DNA of 64,000 nt from Rhizobium aethiopicum (lineage in GTDB: Bacteria; Pseudomonadota; Alphaproteobacteria; Rhizobiales; Rhizobiaceae). The position numbers were made by a program, and so were the translations under genes. Positions 45,451 to 53,419 of this stretch are shown here, piece by piece. The DNA lies in the NCBI RefSeq assembly GCF_900094625.1, contig NZ_FMAJ01000008.1, forward strand, positions 124,001-188,000, given 5' to 3'. Position 1 is the stretch's first letter; the number at the start of each line of letters is the position of its first letter. The notes below the pieces were generated by a model. The model was not told the origin of the DNA, made no database searches, and worked only from the letters and a program-made list of their open reading frames with translations.

Positions 45451-47430
45451 ATGGGAACGATTGTTGCAGCGCATGCCTATGTCAACAACGAGGTCGCCTA
45501 TGTGGCCTGGGACATAGACGACAAGATCGATGGATGCCTCGGGTTCGAAGTCGTCCGCGTCTATCTCGACGAACAGGGAAACGTCGCGACAAGATCCGAT
45601 GGCAGCGAGGACCGTGTGACTTGCGCCGCCTGGGTCGCCTTCAAGGGACAGCGCAATCCGTATTGGCTGCCGCAGACCACCTCCCTCTGGCCAGTGCAGA
45701 AGCTCTCCTGGCGCGATCTGACGCTGCGCAAGCGGCGCAACGAGATGAGACGGCGGCCGGACGAGGTCCGCGTGCGTTACGAGATCCGTCCGCTCGGCGA
45801 CCTGAAGCCCGGCATGCAGGCTGCGCCGGATCCGACGCCTCGGATGATCGAGATCAACAAGCGCGACGAAAATGGCAGGCCGATCAAGAAGCTGGACGGC
45901 AGCTTCGAGAAAATCGCGGTCAAGGCCTATCAGGGACCTCCGCGGCCGCTCGGTTATCTCGGCCCGGCCGTCGCCTCCAATCCGGTGCATGTGACGCGCA
46001 AACGTGGCCAGTTCGAGTCCACCTTCACCAACGGCATTCTCGCCGCCCAGTGGCTGCGAAACGTCCTGCTGGAGGACGGCGTGAAACAGCCGAACGAACT
46101 GATCGACATGATCTCCAATCCGGAGAACGGCATCCGCAAATATCTTGCCGGCGATGTCATTCCAATGCTCAGGGAGTTCATGAATGCGCCCGGACGCTTC
46201 CTGGTCGCGCTCTATGAGCTCGAGGATAAGGAGCTGCTCGACCTGCTGCTTGCCAACAAGGACAGGCTGCGCATCATCCTCGCCAATACGGGAAAAGTCG
46301 GAGACGAGTGGGATGTGCGGAATGCCCACGCCCGCAAGGCGCTGATCGACGCCGGCGTCGAGATTCACCACCGGATGTTCAACAATTCGAGCCAGATCGG
46401 CCACAACAAGTTCGTCGTGCACATCCCGCCCGATGGCGCTGAACGCAGCGTCTTCACCGGCAGCACCAACTGGACGGCGACGGGCCTTGCCGGCCAGTCC
46501 AACAATGCGTTGATCGTCAGGAACGATGCGGTTGCCGCGGCCTACGTCGCTTATTGGGAGCGGATGCTGGAAGACAATACGACGCTGGAAGCGCCCGTCG
46601 AATTCGACGACGGCATGCCCGACAATCAGCAGAGCAAGGCGTTCCGGCTCTCGAACGAGACGCCGTCCACAGTGCCCACCGGCAGTGGCGCCTCGGTCGA
46701 AACGTGGTTCGCGCCGAACATGCAAAGCCGAAGAAAGGGCAAGGACACGCCGCCCGATCTTCGCGAGGTTTACCGGCTGATGCGCCGCGCCGAGCACGCT
46801 GTGCTGTTTCTCGCCTTCTATCCCGGTCAGTCGGGCAGGGATTGCATCGTCGGCGAGGCGATCGATATCGGCCTGAAGGATCAGAAGCTGATCGTCACCG
46901 GCGCCGTTTCCAGCCCCCAGGCCATGCCCAACTACGTCGCCGGCAAGAAGAATGATCCCGACGACGAGGACGACGATACCGCGTCCATCTCGCCGCATAC
47001 GTTCGACGAGGCCAATGTCTCGATCGTCCGGGCCTCGCGCATCGACGACCGCCAGCTCCTGGCGGATTTCGGCGCGGAGGAACTGACGGCCAAGAAGGTC
47101 GGCGCCATCATTCACGACAAGGTGCTGGTGATCGATCCCCTGTCGAAGGACTGCGTTGTGGTCCTAGGAAGCCATAATCTCGGCTTCAAGGCCTCTTACG
47201 CCAATGACGAAAACATGCTGATCGTCAAAGGCGACCGCGCGCTTGCCGAGGCCTATGCCGTCCACATCCTCGATGTCTACGATCACTACCGCTTCCGCGC
47301 GGTCGAGGCGGAACTGAAACGCCAGGGCAAGAAGGGCTGGTCGGGCTTTCTCAACGTCGATGACAGCTGGCAGGATCGCTACGTCAACCGCACGAAAGGT
47401 GCGCTGACGCGCTATTTCGCGGCGGGCTGA
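45451..47430 (+). CDS. Phospholipase-D-like protein
   Basis: 659 aa from the ATG at 45451; an in-frame start at 45397 is less likely. An N-terminal ~270-residue part of unknown type (VAYVAWDIDDKIDGCLGFEV) is followed by two PLD halves. Half 1 has H318-N-K320 and GSTNW but Ile325 where HKD requires Asp. Half 2 is canonical (H555-D-K557...D562, then GSHN). No signal peptide is seen. PLD-superfamily proteins act on phosphodiesters of lipids or nucleic acids; this substrate is unknown. It lies alone between divergent dxs and the convergent pirin gene, inside a housekeeping series, and may be an acquired gene. Confidence 0.82.
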   Translation: MGTIVAAHAYVNNEVAYVAWDIDDKIDGCLGFEVVRVYLDEQGNVATRSDGSEDRVTCAAWVAFKGQRNPYWLPQTTSLWPVQKLSWRDLTLRKRRNEMRRRPDEVRVRYEIRPLGDLKPGMQAAPDPTPRMIEINKRDENGRPIKKLDGSFEKIAVKAYQGPPRPLGYLGPAVASNPVHVTRKRGQFESTFTNGILAAQWLRNVLLEDGVKQPNELIDMISNPENGIRKYLAGDVIPMLREFMNAPGRFLVALYELEDKELLDLLLANKDRLRIILANTGKVGDEWDVRNAHARKALIDAGVEIHHRMFNNSSQIGHNKFVVHIPPDGAERSVFTGSTNWTATGLAGQSNNALIVRNDAVAAAYVAYWERMLEDNTTLEAPVEFDDGMPDNQQSKAFRLSNETPSTVPTGSGASVETWFAPNMQSRRKGKDTPPDLREVYRLMRRAEHAVLFLAFYPGQSGRDCIVGEAIDIGLKDQKLIVTGAVSSPQAMPNYVAGKKNDPDDEDDDTASISPHTFDEANVSIVRASRIDDRQLLADFGAEELTAKKVGAIIHDKVLVIDPLSKDCVVVLGSHNLGFKASYANDENMLIVKGDRALAEAYAVHILDVYDHYRFRAVEAELKRQGKKGWSGFLNVDDSWQDRYVNRTKGALTRYFAAG

Positions 47431-47444
47431 ATTCCGGGAGACGG

Positions 47445-47469
47445 TGACGGCGGCGCACCGCTGCCGTCA
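47445..47469. terminator. Hairpin between PLD and pirin genes
   Basis: TGACGGCGGC / GCTGCCGTCA, ten-bp stem with one G-T pair and loop GCACC, between convergent genes; it overlaps the pirin stop codon. No T-run follows. Confidence 0.45.
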
Positions 47470-48390
47470 GCTCTCCGGCAGCGGCACGAATTCCTCCTCG
47501 TCACCAGGCACGATGTCAAAGCGGCCGGTGCGCCATTCTTCTTTCGCTTTTTCGATCCGCTCCTTCGATGAGGAGACGAAATTCCACCAGATATAGCGTT
47601 TGGAATTCAACGCCGCCCCGCCGAACAGCATCAGGTGGCAGCCGTCGCCGCCGGCTTCCAGCGTGATCGGATCGCCCGGCCGGAAGACCAGCAGCTGATC
47701 GGCGGCGAAACGGTCGCCCGAAATGACGACCTCGCCCGACAGCACGTAGACGGCGCGCTCCTCATGGCCGGCGCCGAAGGGAAAGCGGACGCCCGGCTGC
47801 AGGTTGAGATCGACATAGAGCGTGTCGGAGAACGTGCCGACCGGAGATCTCATGCCTTCGAACGAGCCGATGACAACCCGCCCGCGCACGCCTGGTGTTT
47901 CGATCAGCGGCATTTCCGACTTTTCCGTATGGGCGAAGGAGGGGTCGATCTCCTCCTGGTCGTCGGGCAGTGCGAGCCAGGTCTGCAGCCCCGACATCAG
48001 CAGCGGATGGCCGCGCAGATTGTCCGGCGTGCGTTCGGAATGCACGATGCCGCGGCCGGCCGTCATCAGGTTGATGTCGCCGGGACGGATGACCTTTTCG
48101 GTGCCGAGGCTGTCGCGATGGCGGATCTCGCCGTCGAAGAGATAGGTGACCGTCGACAGGCCGATATGCGGGTGCGGCTTGACGTCGAGCGCCTCGTTGG
48201 GCTTCAGGATCGCCGGTCCCATGCGGTCGAAGAAGATGAACGGCCCGACCAGCCGCCGCTGCCTTGTCGGCAGCGCGCGTCGTACCTGAAACCCGCCGAT
48301 ATCGCTCGTACGCGGAATGATCAGGTTCTCGATCGCGTCGCAGGCGAAGGCATCGCCGGGCAGAGGATCTTTACCGGGAAAGAAGGACAT
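47467..48390 (-). CDS. Pirin family cupin protein
   Basis: 307 aa from the ATG at 48390 (AAGAAAGGTC-like context; MSFFPGKDPLPGDAFACDAI). The pirin N-terminal cupin has the conserved metal ligands in DVKPHPHIGLSTVTYLFDGE (HxH) and TAGRGIVHSER (His, Glu). The C-terminal pirin domain includes ERAVYVLSGEV. Bacterial pirins such as YhhW have quercetinase activity or redox-regulatory roles; neither is shown here. The upstream open frame to 48849 is out of phase with the family start and is rejected. Confidence 0.9.
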   Translation of the reverse strand: MSFFPGKDPLPGDAFACDAIENLIIPRTSDIGGFQVRRALPTRQRRLVGPFIFFDRMGPAILKPNEALDVKPHPHIGLSTVTYLFDGEIRHRDSLGTEKVIRPGDINLMTAGRGIVHSERTPDNLRGHPLLMSGLQTWLALPDDQEEIDPSFAHTEKSEMPLIETPGVRGRVVIGSFEGMRSPVGTFSDTLYVDLNLQPGVRFPFGAGHEERAVYVLSGEVVISGDRFAADQLLVFRPGDPITLEAGGDGCHLMLFGGAALNSKRYIWWNFVSSSKERIEKAKEEWRTGRFDIVPGDEEEFVPLPES

Positions 48391-48473
48391 GATTGATCTC
48401 CGCTTGCAAGGACGTCGGCCACAGGTAGCGCATGGAGCTTTGCGCGTCCAACAGATACCCATGCGGCATAGGA

Positions 48474-49240
48474 TCAGATCGCGGTGAAGCCGTTGTCGAC
48501 GAAAAGATGGGCTCCATTGACGAAGTTCGACTCGTCGCTGGCGAGATAAAGGGCGGCGCGCGCCACGTCTTCCGGTTCGCCGATCCGCCCCTGCTGGGCG
48601 GCGATGGCGGCATCGGAGACATCGACGCCGAGCGCCTGCAGGTCGGCCACCTCGCGCGACCCGTGCGGCGTGCGGATGAAGCCGGGGCAGACGGCGTTGC
48701 AGCGGATGTTGCGGTCGCGGAATTCGACGGCGATGGCGCGGGCAAACATGTGCACGGCGCCTTGGTGGTGTCGTACAGCACTTCCATCGGCGTGGCCGCA
48801 ACCGCCGAGATCGACGAGGTGCAGACGATCGATCCGCCGCCGGCGGCAATCATCTTCGGCAGCACGGCCCGGGTCATCAGGAACATCGAGCGCACATTGA
48901 CGGCATGCAGCCAGTCCCATTCCTGAAGCGTCGTTTCGAGGAACGGCTTGATGACGATGGTGCCGGCATGGTTGAAGAGCACGGTCACCGCGCCGAAGCG
49001 CTCCTCGACGCTCGCCACGGCAGCATTGACGGCGTCTTCCTCCGAGACATCGGCCGTCCAGCAGTCCGCCTCGCCGCCGGCATGACGGATCTGCTTGACG
49101 GTCTCGGCGGCCGCCGGGCCATTGCGGTCGATGATCGCGACGCGCGCGCCTTCGGCCGCAAACAGCTTCGAGGCAGCACCGCCCATGCCGGTCGCGCCGC
49201 CTGAGATGATGGCGACCTTGCCCTTCAATCTGTCCGTCAT
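48474..49240 (-). pseudogene. Short-chain dehydrogenase/reductase with one-base frameshift
   Basis: The 5' part (from ATG at 49240) encodes MTDRLKGKVAIISGGATGMG, the NAD(P)-binding Gly motif, and the catalytic S-YxxxK, ending VLYDTTK. After that Lys the frame runs into a low-complexity sequence, while the +1 frame continues perfectly as an SDR (MFARAIAVEFRDRNIRCNAV, CPGFIRTP..., ending HLFVDNGFTAI). The junction reads AAGGCGCC where AAGGGCGCC would restore TKGAVHMF, so one G/C is missing near 48760. Intact length would be about 255 aa. It is either a recent pseudogene or a sequencing error. It is probably co-transcribed with the pirin gene. Confidence 0.85.
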
Positions 49241-49328
49241 TGTCTGTCCCCTGATGGTGCCGGAAGGGGATCATAGATCGGCAGAAAGCCAATCGCCAAG
49301 CGTCTTCGGAAGCGTGTTTCGGTAAGCC

Positions 49329-49580
49329 TCAGGCGCCGTCGAGCGGCTCGACGCCCTGCGGCTTGCCGGCGCGGTCGAGCCGGATCTTCTCGATCCGGTT
49401 TTCGGCGGTCGAGAGCAGCGTCTCGCAATGTTTCTTCAGTGCTTCGCCGCGCTCATAGATCTCGATGGATTCATCAAGCGCCACGTCGCCGCGTTCCAGC
49501 CGGGCAACGATGCTTTCGAGTTCGGCGACCGCCTTTTCGAAGGAAAGGCCGGACACTTCCGGCTTGGCGCTCTCAGTCAT
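49329..49580 (-). CDS. xseB: Exodeoxyribonuclease VII small subunit
   Basis: 83 aa from the ATG at 49580. Typical XseB: SFEKAVAELESIVARLERGDVALDESIEIYERGEALKKHC, a short helical protein. It partners XseA in degrading single-stranded DNA; xseA is not in view. The ATG lies 2 bp after the HDAC-like gene's TGA stop, with AAGGG as ribosome-binding site inside the upstream gene, so the two are coupled. It usually precedes dxs in rhizobia. Confidence 0.95.
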   Translation of the reverse strand: MTESAKPEVSGLSFEKAVAELESIVARLERGDVALDESIEIYERGEALKKHCETLLSTAENRIEKIRLDRAGKPQGVEPLDGA

Positions 49581-49582
49581 TC

Positions 49583-50518
49583 TCAACCCTTCATCATTCT
49601 CAGGATATGCATGCCCGCCGATTCGGCGAGGCCTTCGAGATCATAGCCGCCTTCGAGCAGGCTGACGACCCGGTTCTTCGCGTGCCGGTCGGCAAGCTCC
49701 AGGACTCTGCCCGTCGCCCAGTCGAAATCCTCGCCCGTCAGGTTGATTTGCGCCAGCGGGTCGCGGTGATGCGCGTCGAAGCCGGCGGAGATGATGATCA
49801 GATCCGGCCGGAAATCGTCGAGCGCCGGCAGCACGCGCGATTTGAACGCCTCGCGAAAATGGTCGCTGCCGACATTCGGCGAAAGCGGCGCATTGACGAT
49901 GGTATTGTGCTTGCCTTTCTCCTCCTTGGCGCCGGTGCCGGGATAGAGCGGCATCTGATGCGTCGAACAGAACAGCACCGATGGATCGTCCCAGAAGATG
50001 TCCTGGGTGCCGTTGCCGTGGTGCACGTCCCAATCGACGATGGCGACGCGCTCGGCCCCATGCCTCTTTTGCGCATGTCGGGCGGCGATCGCCGCATTGT
50101 TGAAGAAGCAGAAGCCCATCGCCGTCATCTTCTCGGCATGGTGTCCGGGCGGACGCGCGGCGACGAAGACATTGTCGGCCTTTCCGAAAAAGACGTCGTC
50201 GACCGCTGCCATCGCCCCGCCGATCCCGGTCAGCGCCGCCTGAAGGCTTTTGACGCTGGCATAGGTATCGGCTTCGAGCTGGTTGATCCGGTCCTCCTCC
50301 TCGGGGATTTCCCGTATCACCGCGGTCAGATGCTCTTCCGGATGCGCCAGCAGCACCGCATCCTCGCTCGCCTCGGGTGCCTGCCGGCGCTCCAGCCGCT
50401 CGAAATTCGGATGTTCCAGCGCGACATTAATGGCGCGGATCCTGTCCGATCGCTCCGGATGGCCGGCGGGCGTCACATGTTCCAGGAAGATCGGGTGTTC
50501 GTAAAGACGGGTGCTCAT
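49583..50518 (-). CDS. Histone-deacetylase-like (acetylpolyamine amidohydrolase family) protein
   Basis: 311 aa. Zn-binding and catalytic motifs are present: ARPPGHHAEKMTAMGFCFFN (His pair), IVDWDVHHGNGTQDIF (Asp and His ligands) and IISAGFDAHHRDPLAQ (second Asp). Bacterial members deacetylate small molecules or proteins; the substrate is unknown. First gene of an HDAC-xseB pair. Confidence 0.92.
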   Translation of the reverse strand: MSTRLYEHPIFLEHVTPAGHPERSDRIRAINVALEHPNFERLERRQAPEASEDAVLLAHPEEHLTAVIREIPEEEDRINQLEADTYASVKSLQAALTGIGGAMAAVDDVFFGKADNVFVAARPPGHHAEKMTAMGFCFFNNAAIAARHAQKRHGAERVAIVDWDVHHGNGTQDIFWDDPSVLFCSTHQMPLYPGTGAKEEKGKHNTIVNAPLSPNVGSDHFREAFKSRVLPALDDFRPDLIIISAGFDAHHRDPLAQINLTGEDFDWATGRVLELADRHAKNRVVSLLEGGYDLEGLAESAGMHILRMMKG

Positions 50519-50765
50519 GGAGACACTCTATCGGCCGCTTCAGTCATGATCCACAGCAGATGGGGCGTTACCCGCCGATTTCAACAAGCCGGCAGTCTCA
50601 GGGGCGCGAACAGTTCTTCGCAGTGCTTGTCCATTCGCATCGTCACACCGGTGCGCTTTCGAGAACTTGCAAGCGTGGCTCTAACACTTTGAATCAAATC
50701 TGTTTCAGTCCAAGGAATTATGCAGTAATGTCTGTTTGGGGGAATGGTGTAAGGCAGTATTGTTG

Positions 50766-51167
50766 ATGAGTGAGTCAAAGCGTCCTGGGGTGACGGAAAT
50801 ACGCGTGCCGTTTCGCGATGTCGATATGAACGGCAAGATGTTCCTGGCCTCCTATATTTCTTACGCTGAATCCGTCATTGCGAGCTTCTGGTCGGCGCGG
50901 CCCGACGTCGATGACGAACCACTCTATACCGCCAGCAAGATTTCCTGCATGCTTCACCGCCCGCTGCACCATGACGAACCGGTGATCTTCACAGCCGCCA
51001 TCGACAAGATCGGCGTGCGCTCCATCGGCTTCCTGGTCTCGATCGACACGGGGGACGAACGCGCCGCCGAGGTCGAGATCATCTGGCAGGCCCGCAGCCG
51101 AGAGGACGAGCTGCCGGCCTCGCTGCCGGAGGAAACGCGCGACTGGCTTTATCGGTTTTTGGATTAG
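50766..51167 (+). CDS. Hot-dog fold thioesterase (4-hydroxybenzoyl-CoA thioesterase type)
   Basis: 133 aa from the ATG at 50766. The family motif is RVPFRDVDMNGKMFLASYISYAE, with the Asp-x-x-Asp...Gly pattern of 4HBT/YbgC proteins. The conserved His after Gly is replaced by Lys (NGK instead of GH). It hydrolyses acyl-CoA thioesters; substrate unknown. Convergent with matR and separated from it by 16 bp. Confidence 0.82.
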   Translation: MSESKRPGVTEIRVPFRDVDMNGKMFLASYISYAESVIASFWSARPDVDDEPLYTASKISCMLHRPLHHDEPVIFTAAIDKIGVRSIGFLVSIDTGDERAAEVEIIWQARSREDELPASLPEETRDWLYRFLD

Positions 51168-51183
51168 TTCATCCGCCGTCCGG

Positions 51184-51852
51184 TCATCTCGCCGCCATGC
51201 TTGCGACCAGATCGCTGAACCTCTCTCCCTGAATGCCGACATGTGTTCGCAGCAGGCGGCGGGCTTCGTCTCCGTTTCCGGCAAAGATCGCATCGACGAT
51301 GGCGCAATGTTCCGAGAACGAGGTCGACAGGCGATTGCGCACGCGCAGCTGCAGGCGGCGATAGGGGCGCAGGCGTCGATGCAATTGCGCGCATTGCTCC
51401 TCAAGGAAATCGCTTCTGCTTGCCGCGTAGATGGCCTTATGAAATTCCTCATTGTCGTAATAATAGGCATCGCTGTCACCGGCGCCGGCGGATTGTTCGC
51501 AGCGGCTATGGGTGGCGGTGATCGCTTCGCGGGAGGCCTTGTCCAGGCGGCGTGCGGCAAGCGACCCGGCCAGGCCCTCGAGCTCGGCCATGACCTCGAA
51601 CATCTCGTAGATCCGGTGCGGCCCGGGATCGATCACGATGGCGCCGCGGCGTGGGCGGATTTCGATCAAGCCGATGGCGTCGAGCTGCATCAGCGCCTCG
51701 CGCACCGGCGTTCGTGAGACGCCGAACCGATTGGCAAGCACGGTTTCATCCAGCCGTTCGCCCGGGGCGAACTCGTAGGAAAGTATCGCATTTTCAATCT
51801 CATCCCGAAGCCATCGGCCGACATTCTCGGACATTTGTCTCGCATCCTTCAT
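51184..51852 (-). CDS. matR: GntR/FadR-type regulator MatR
   Basis: 222 aa. The N-terminal winged helix has the GntR signature (GERLDETVLANRFGVSRTPVREALMQLDAIGLIEIRP). The C-terminal FCD ligand domain has His and Asp metal ligands (NEEFHKAIY, FSEHCAIVDAI). It is divergent from matABC, as in Rhizobium leguminosarum bv. trifolii, where MatR responds to malonate and binds a palindrome in the shared region. The same palindrome is present here (51866-51879). Start 51852; 51834 is an alternative. Confidence 0.92.
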   Translation of the reverse strand: MKDARQMSENVGRWLRDEIENAILSYEFAPGERLDETVLANRFGVSRTPVREALMQLDAIGLIEIRPRRGAIVIDPGPHRIYEMFEVMAELEGLAGSLAARRLDKASREAITATHSRCEQSAGAGDSDAYYYDNEEFHKAIYAASRSDFLEEQCAQLHRRLRPYRRLQLRVRNRLSTSFSEHCAIVDAIFAGNGDEARRLLRTHVGIQGERFSDLVASMAAR

Positions 51853-51865
51853 ACATAATCGTCAT

Positions 51866-51879
51866 TCTTGTATACACGA
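51866..51879. promoter_or_regulatory. MatR operator
   Basis: TCTTGTATACACGA, the palindromic MatR binding sequence reported for R. leguminosarum bv. trifolii as I recall it. It lies 14 bp upstream of the matR start and well upstream of matA. A related TCGTGTACGA lies at 51889-51898, and TATATACT at 51911-51918 may be the mat -10. Confidence 0.8.
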
Positions 51880-51994
51880 ATGTTGACGTCGTGTACGAAA
51901 GGTGACAATCTATATACTACCGGCGAAGCCCGGCGATGGGAAGTGATGTCCAGTGGCTGCATGAAGCGGCTTCTTCGGAAGAGAGGAGAATGGC

Positions 51995-53419
51995 ATGCCC
52001 GAGGCTTCTTTCTTCACCGACATGCTGCAAAGCATCACCGATCACGGACGCCAGCTGCTGTTTTCCGGCTCCCGCAATACGCAGGCCGCCGCCAAAGCCG
52101 ACCTTCAGACCCTCTGTGAAATGCTGCTGTCGAGCCGGGGTGAAGCATCCGGCATGGCGCTTGCGGCCGAGATCCTCGGCCGCTGGGGCGCGCTCGAAAG
52201 CGAGGCCGCGCAGACATTCTTCCATATGCTTCATGAGAAATTCGGGCCTGATGCGAGTAAGCTCGACCAGGCGATTGAAAATTACCGCACGGACAAAAGC
52301 TCCGCCGCGGTCATCGCGCTCCACCAGGCAGCGGAGCCGCGGCGGCAGGAGCTGCTGCGCCGATTGAATCACGCGCCGAACGGCACCGCCACGCTCGTGC
52401 AGATGCGTCAGCAGCTGCTTGCCTCCAAAGACCGATCCGACGCCTATGACGCGCTGGACGCCGACTTCACCCATCTGTTCGGCTCCTGGTTCAATCGCGG
52501 CTTCCTCACGCTGCGGCCAATCGACTGGTCGACGCCGGCAAACATTCTCGAAAAGATCATCAAATACGAGGCCGTGCATGAGATCGCCAGCTGGGAGGAG
52601 TTGCGCCGTCGCTTAGCGCCGGCCGACCGTCGATGCTTTGCCTTTTTCCATCCCCGTTTGGCCGACGAGCCGCTCGTCTTCGTCGAGGTGGCGCTCACCC
52701 GATCCGTGCCGAAAGCGATCGCCGATGTGCTTGACGAGGGCAGGGAGCAGATCTCTGCCGATGAGGCGACGACGGCCGTCTTCTATTCGATCTCCAACTG
52801 CCAGGATGGCCTGCGCGGCATCTCCTTCGGCAATTTCCTGATCAAGCAGGTCGTGGAAGATCTGCGCAAAGACCTGCCCGGCCTGAAGAATTTCGTCACG
52901 CTGTCGCCGGTCCCGGGTTTTGCCCGCTGGCTTGCCAAGGCGCGCGCCTCGACCGCCGACAGCTTCCTATCCGAAGCGGCCTTGAAAACCCTGACCTTGC
53001 TCGACGATCCGAACTGGCCGGACAAGGAGAACAGCGCGGCCGAAGTGGAGCGCGTATTGCTGCCGCTTGCGGCGCGCTACTTCCTGACCGAACGCACGTC
53101 GGAGGGACGCCCCGTCGATCCTGTCGCCCGCTTCCATCTCGGCAACGGCGCTCGGCTTGAACGCGTGAATTTTCTCGGCGACCGCTCGCCCAAGGCAATC
53201 CAGCAGGCGCACGGTCTGATGGTCAACTACCTCTACAAGCTCGATGACATCGTGGCCAACCACGAGGCGCTGGCGCAGCGCGGCGAAGTGATCGCCTCGC
53301 CCGCCGTCAAAAGCCTGCTCAGTCAGAACGACGAAGGCCGCCGGGGCGGCAATGGCCAGCAAGGTTCTCGAGCATTCGCGCAACTGATGAATTCCACGCT
53401 CGGAGGAGGGCGAAAGTGA
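51995..53419 (+). CDS. matA: Malonyl-CoA decarboxylase
   Basis: 474 aa. It decarboxylates malonyl-CoA to acetyl-CoA and CO2 in malonate use. Domain order: N-terminal helical MCD domain (residues ~1-180), then the GNAT-like C-terminal domain with SISNCQDGLRGISFGNFLIK and FVTLSPVPGFARWL. The C-terminus includes FHLGNGARLERVNFLGD, with the catalytic Ser/His region of the family. Ribosome-binding site GAGAGGAGA precedes the ATG at 51995. Its stop overlaps the matB GTG by 4 bp (GTGA), so translation is coupled. Confidence 0.96.
   Translation: MPEASFFTDMLQSITDHGRQLLFSGSRNTQAAAKADLQTLCEMLLSSRGEASGMALAAEILGRWGALESEAAQTFFHMLHEKFGPDASKLDQAIENYRTDKSSAAVIALHQAAEPRRQELLRRLNHAPNGTATLVQMRQQLLASKDRSDAYDALDADFTHLFGSWFNRGFLTLRPIDWSTPANILEKIIKYEAVHEIASWEELRRRLAPADRRCFAFFHPRLADEPLVFVEVALTRSVPKAIADVLDEGREQISADEATTAVFYSISNCQDGLRGISFGNFLIKQVVEDLRKDLPGLKNFVTLSPVPGFARWLAKARASTADSFLSEAALKTLTLLDDPNWPDKENSAAEVERVLLPLAARYFLTERTSEGRPVDPVARFHLGNGARLERVNFLGDRSPKAIQQAHGLMVNYLYKLDDIVANHEALAQRGEVIASPAVKSLLSQNDEGRRGGNGQQGSRAFAQLMNSTLGGGRK

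Noticed and set aside
45259..47115. 618-aa open frame antisense to the PLD gene
   Set aside because: Same cause: mirror of a GC-biased gene; low-complexity Arg/Val/Asp content and no motifs.
48391..48849. Upstream extension of the pirin gene
   Set aside because: Overlaps the SDR coding region in a different frame; the ATG at 48390 matches the normal pirin start.
51241..51717. 158-aa forward frame over matR
   Set aside because: Lies opposite the GntR domains of matR; no family features.
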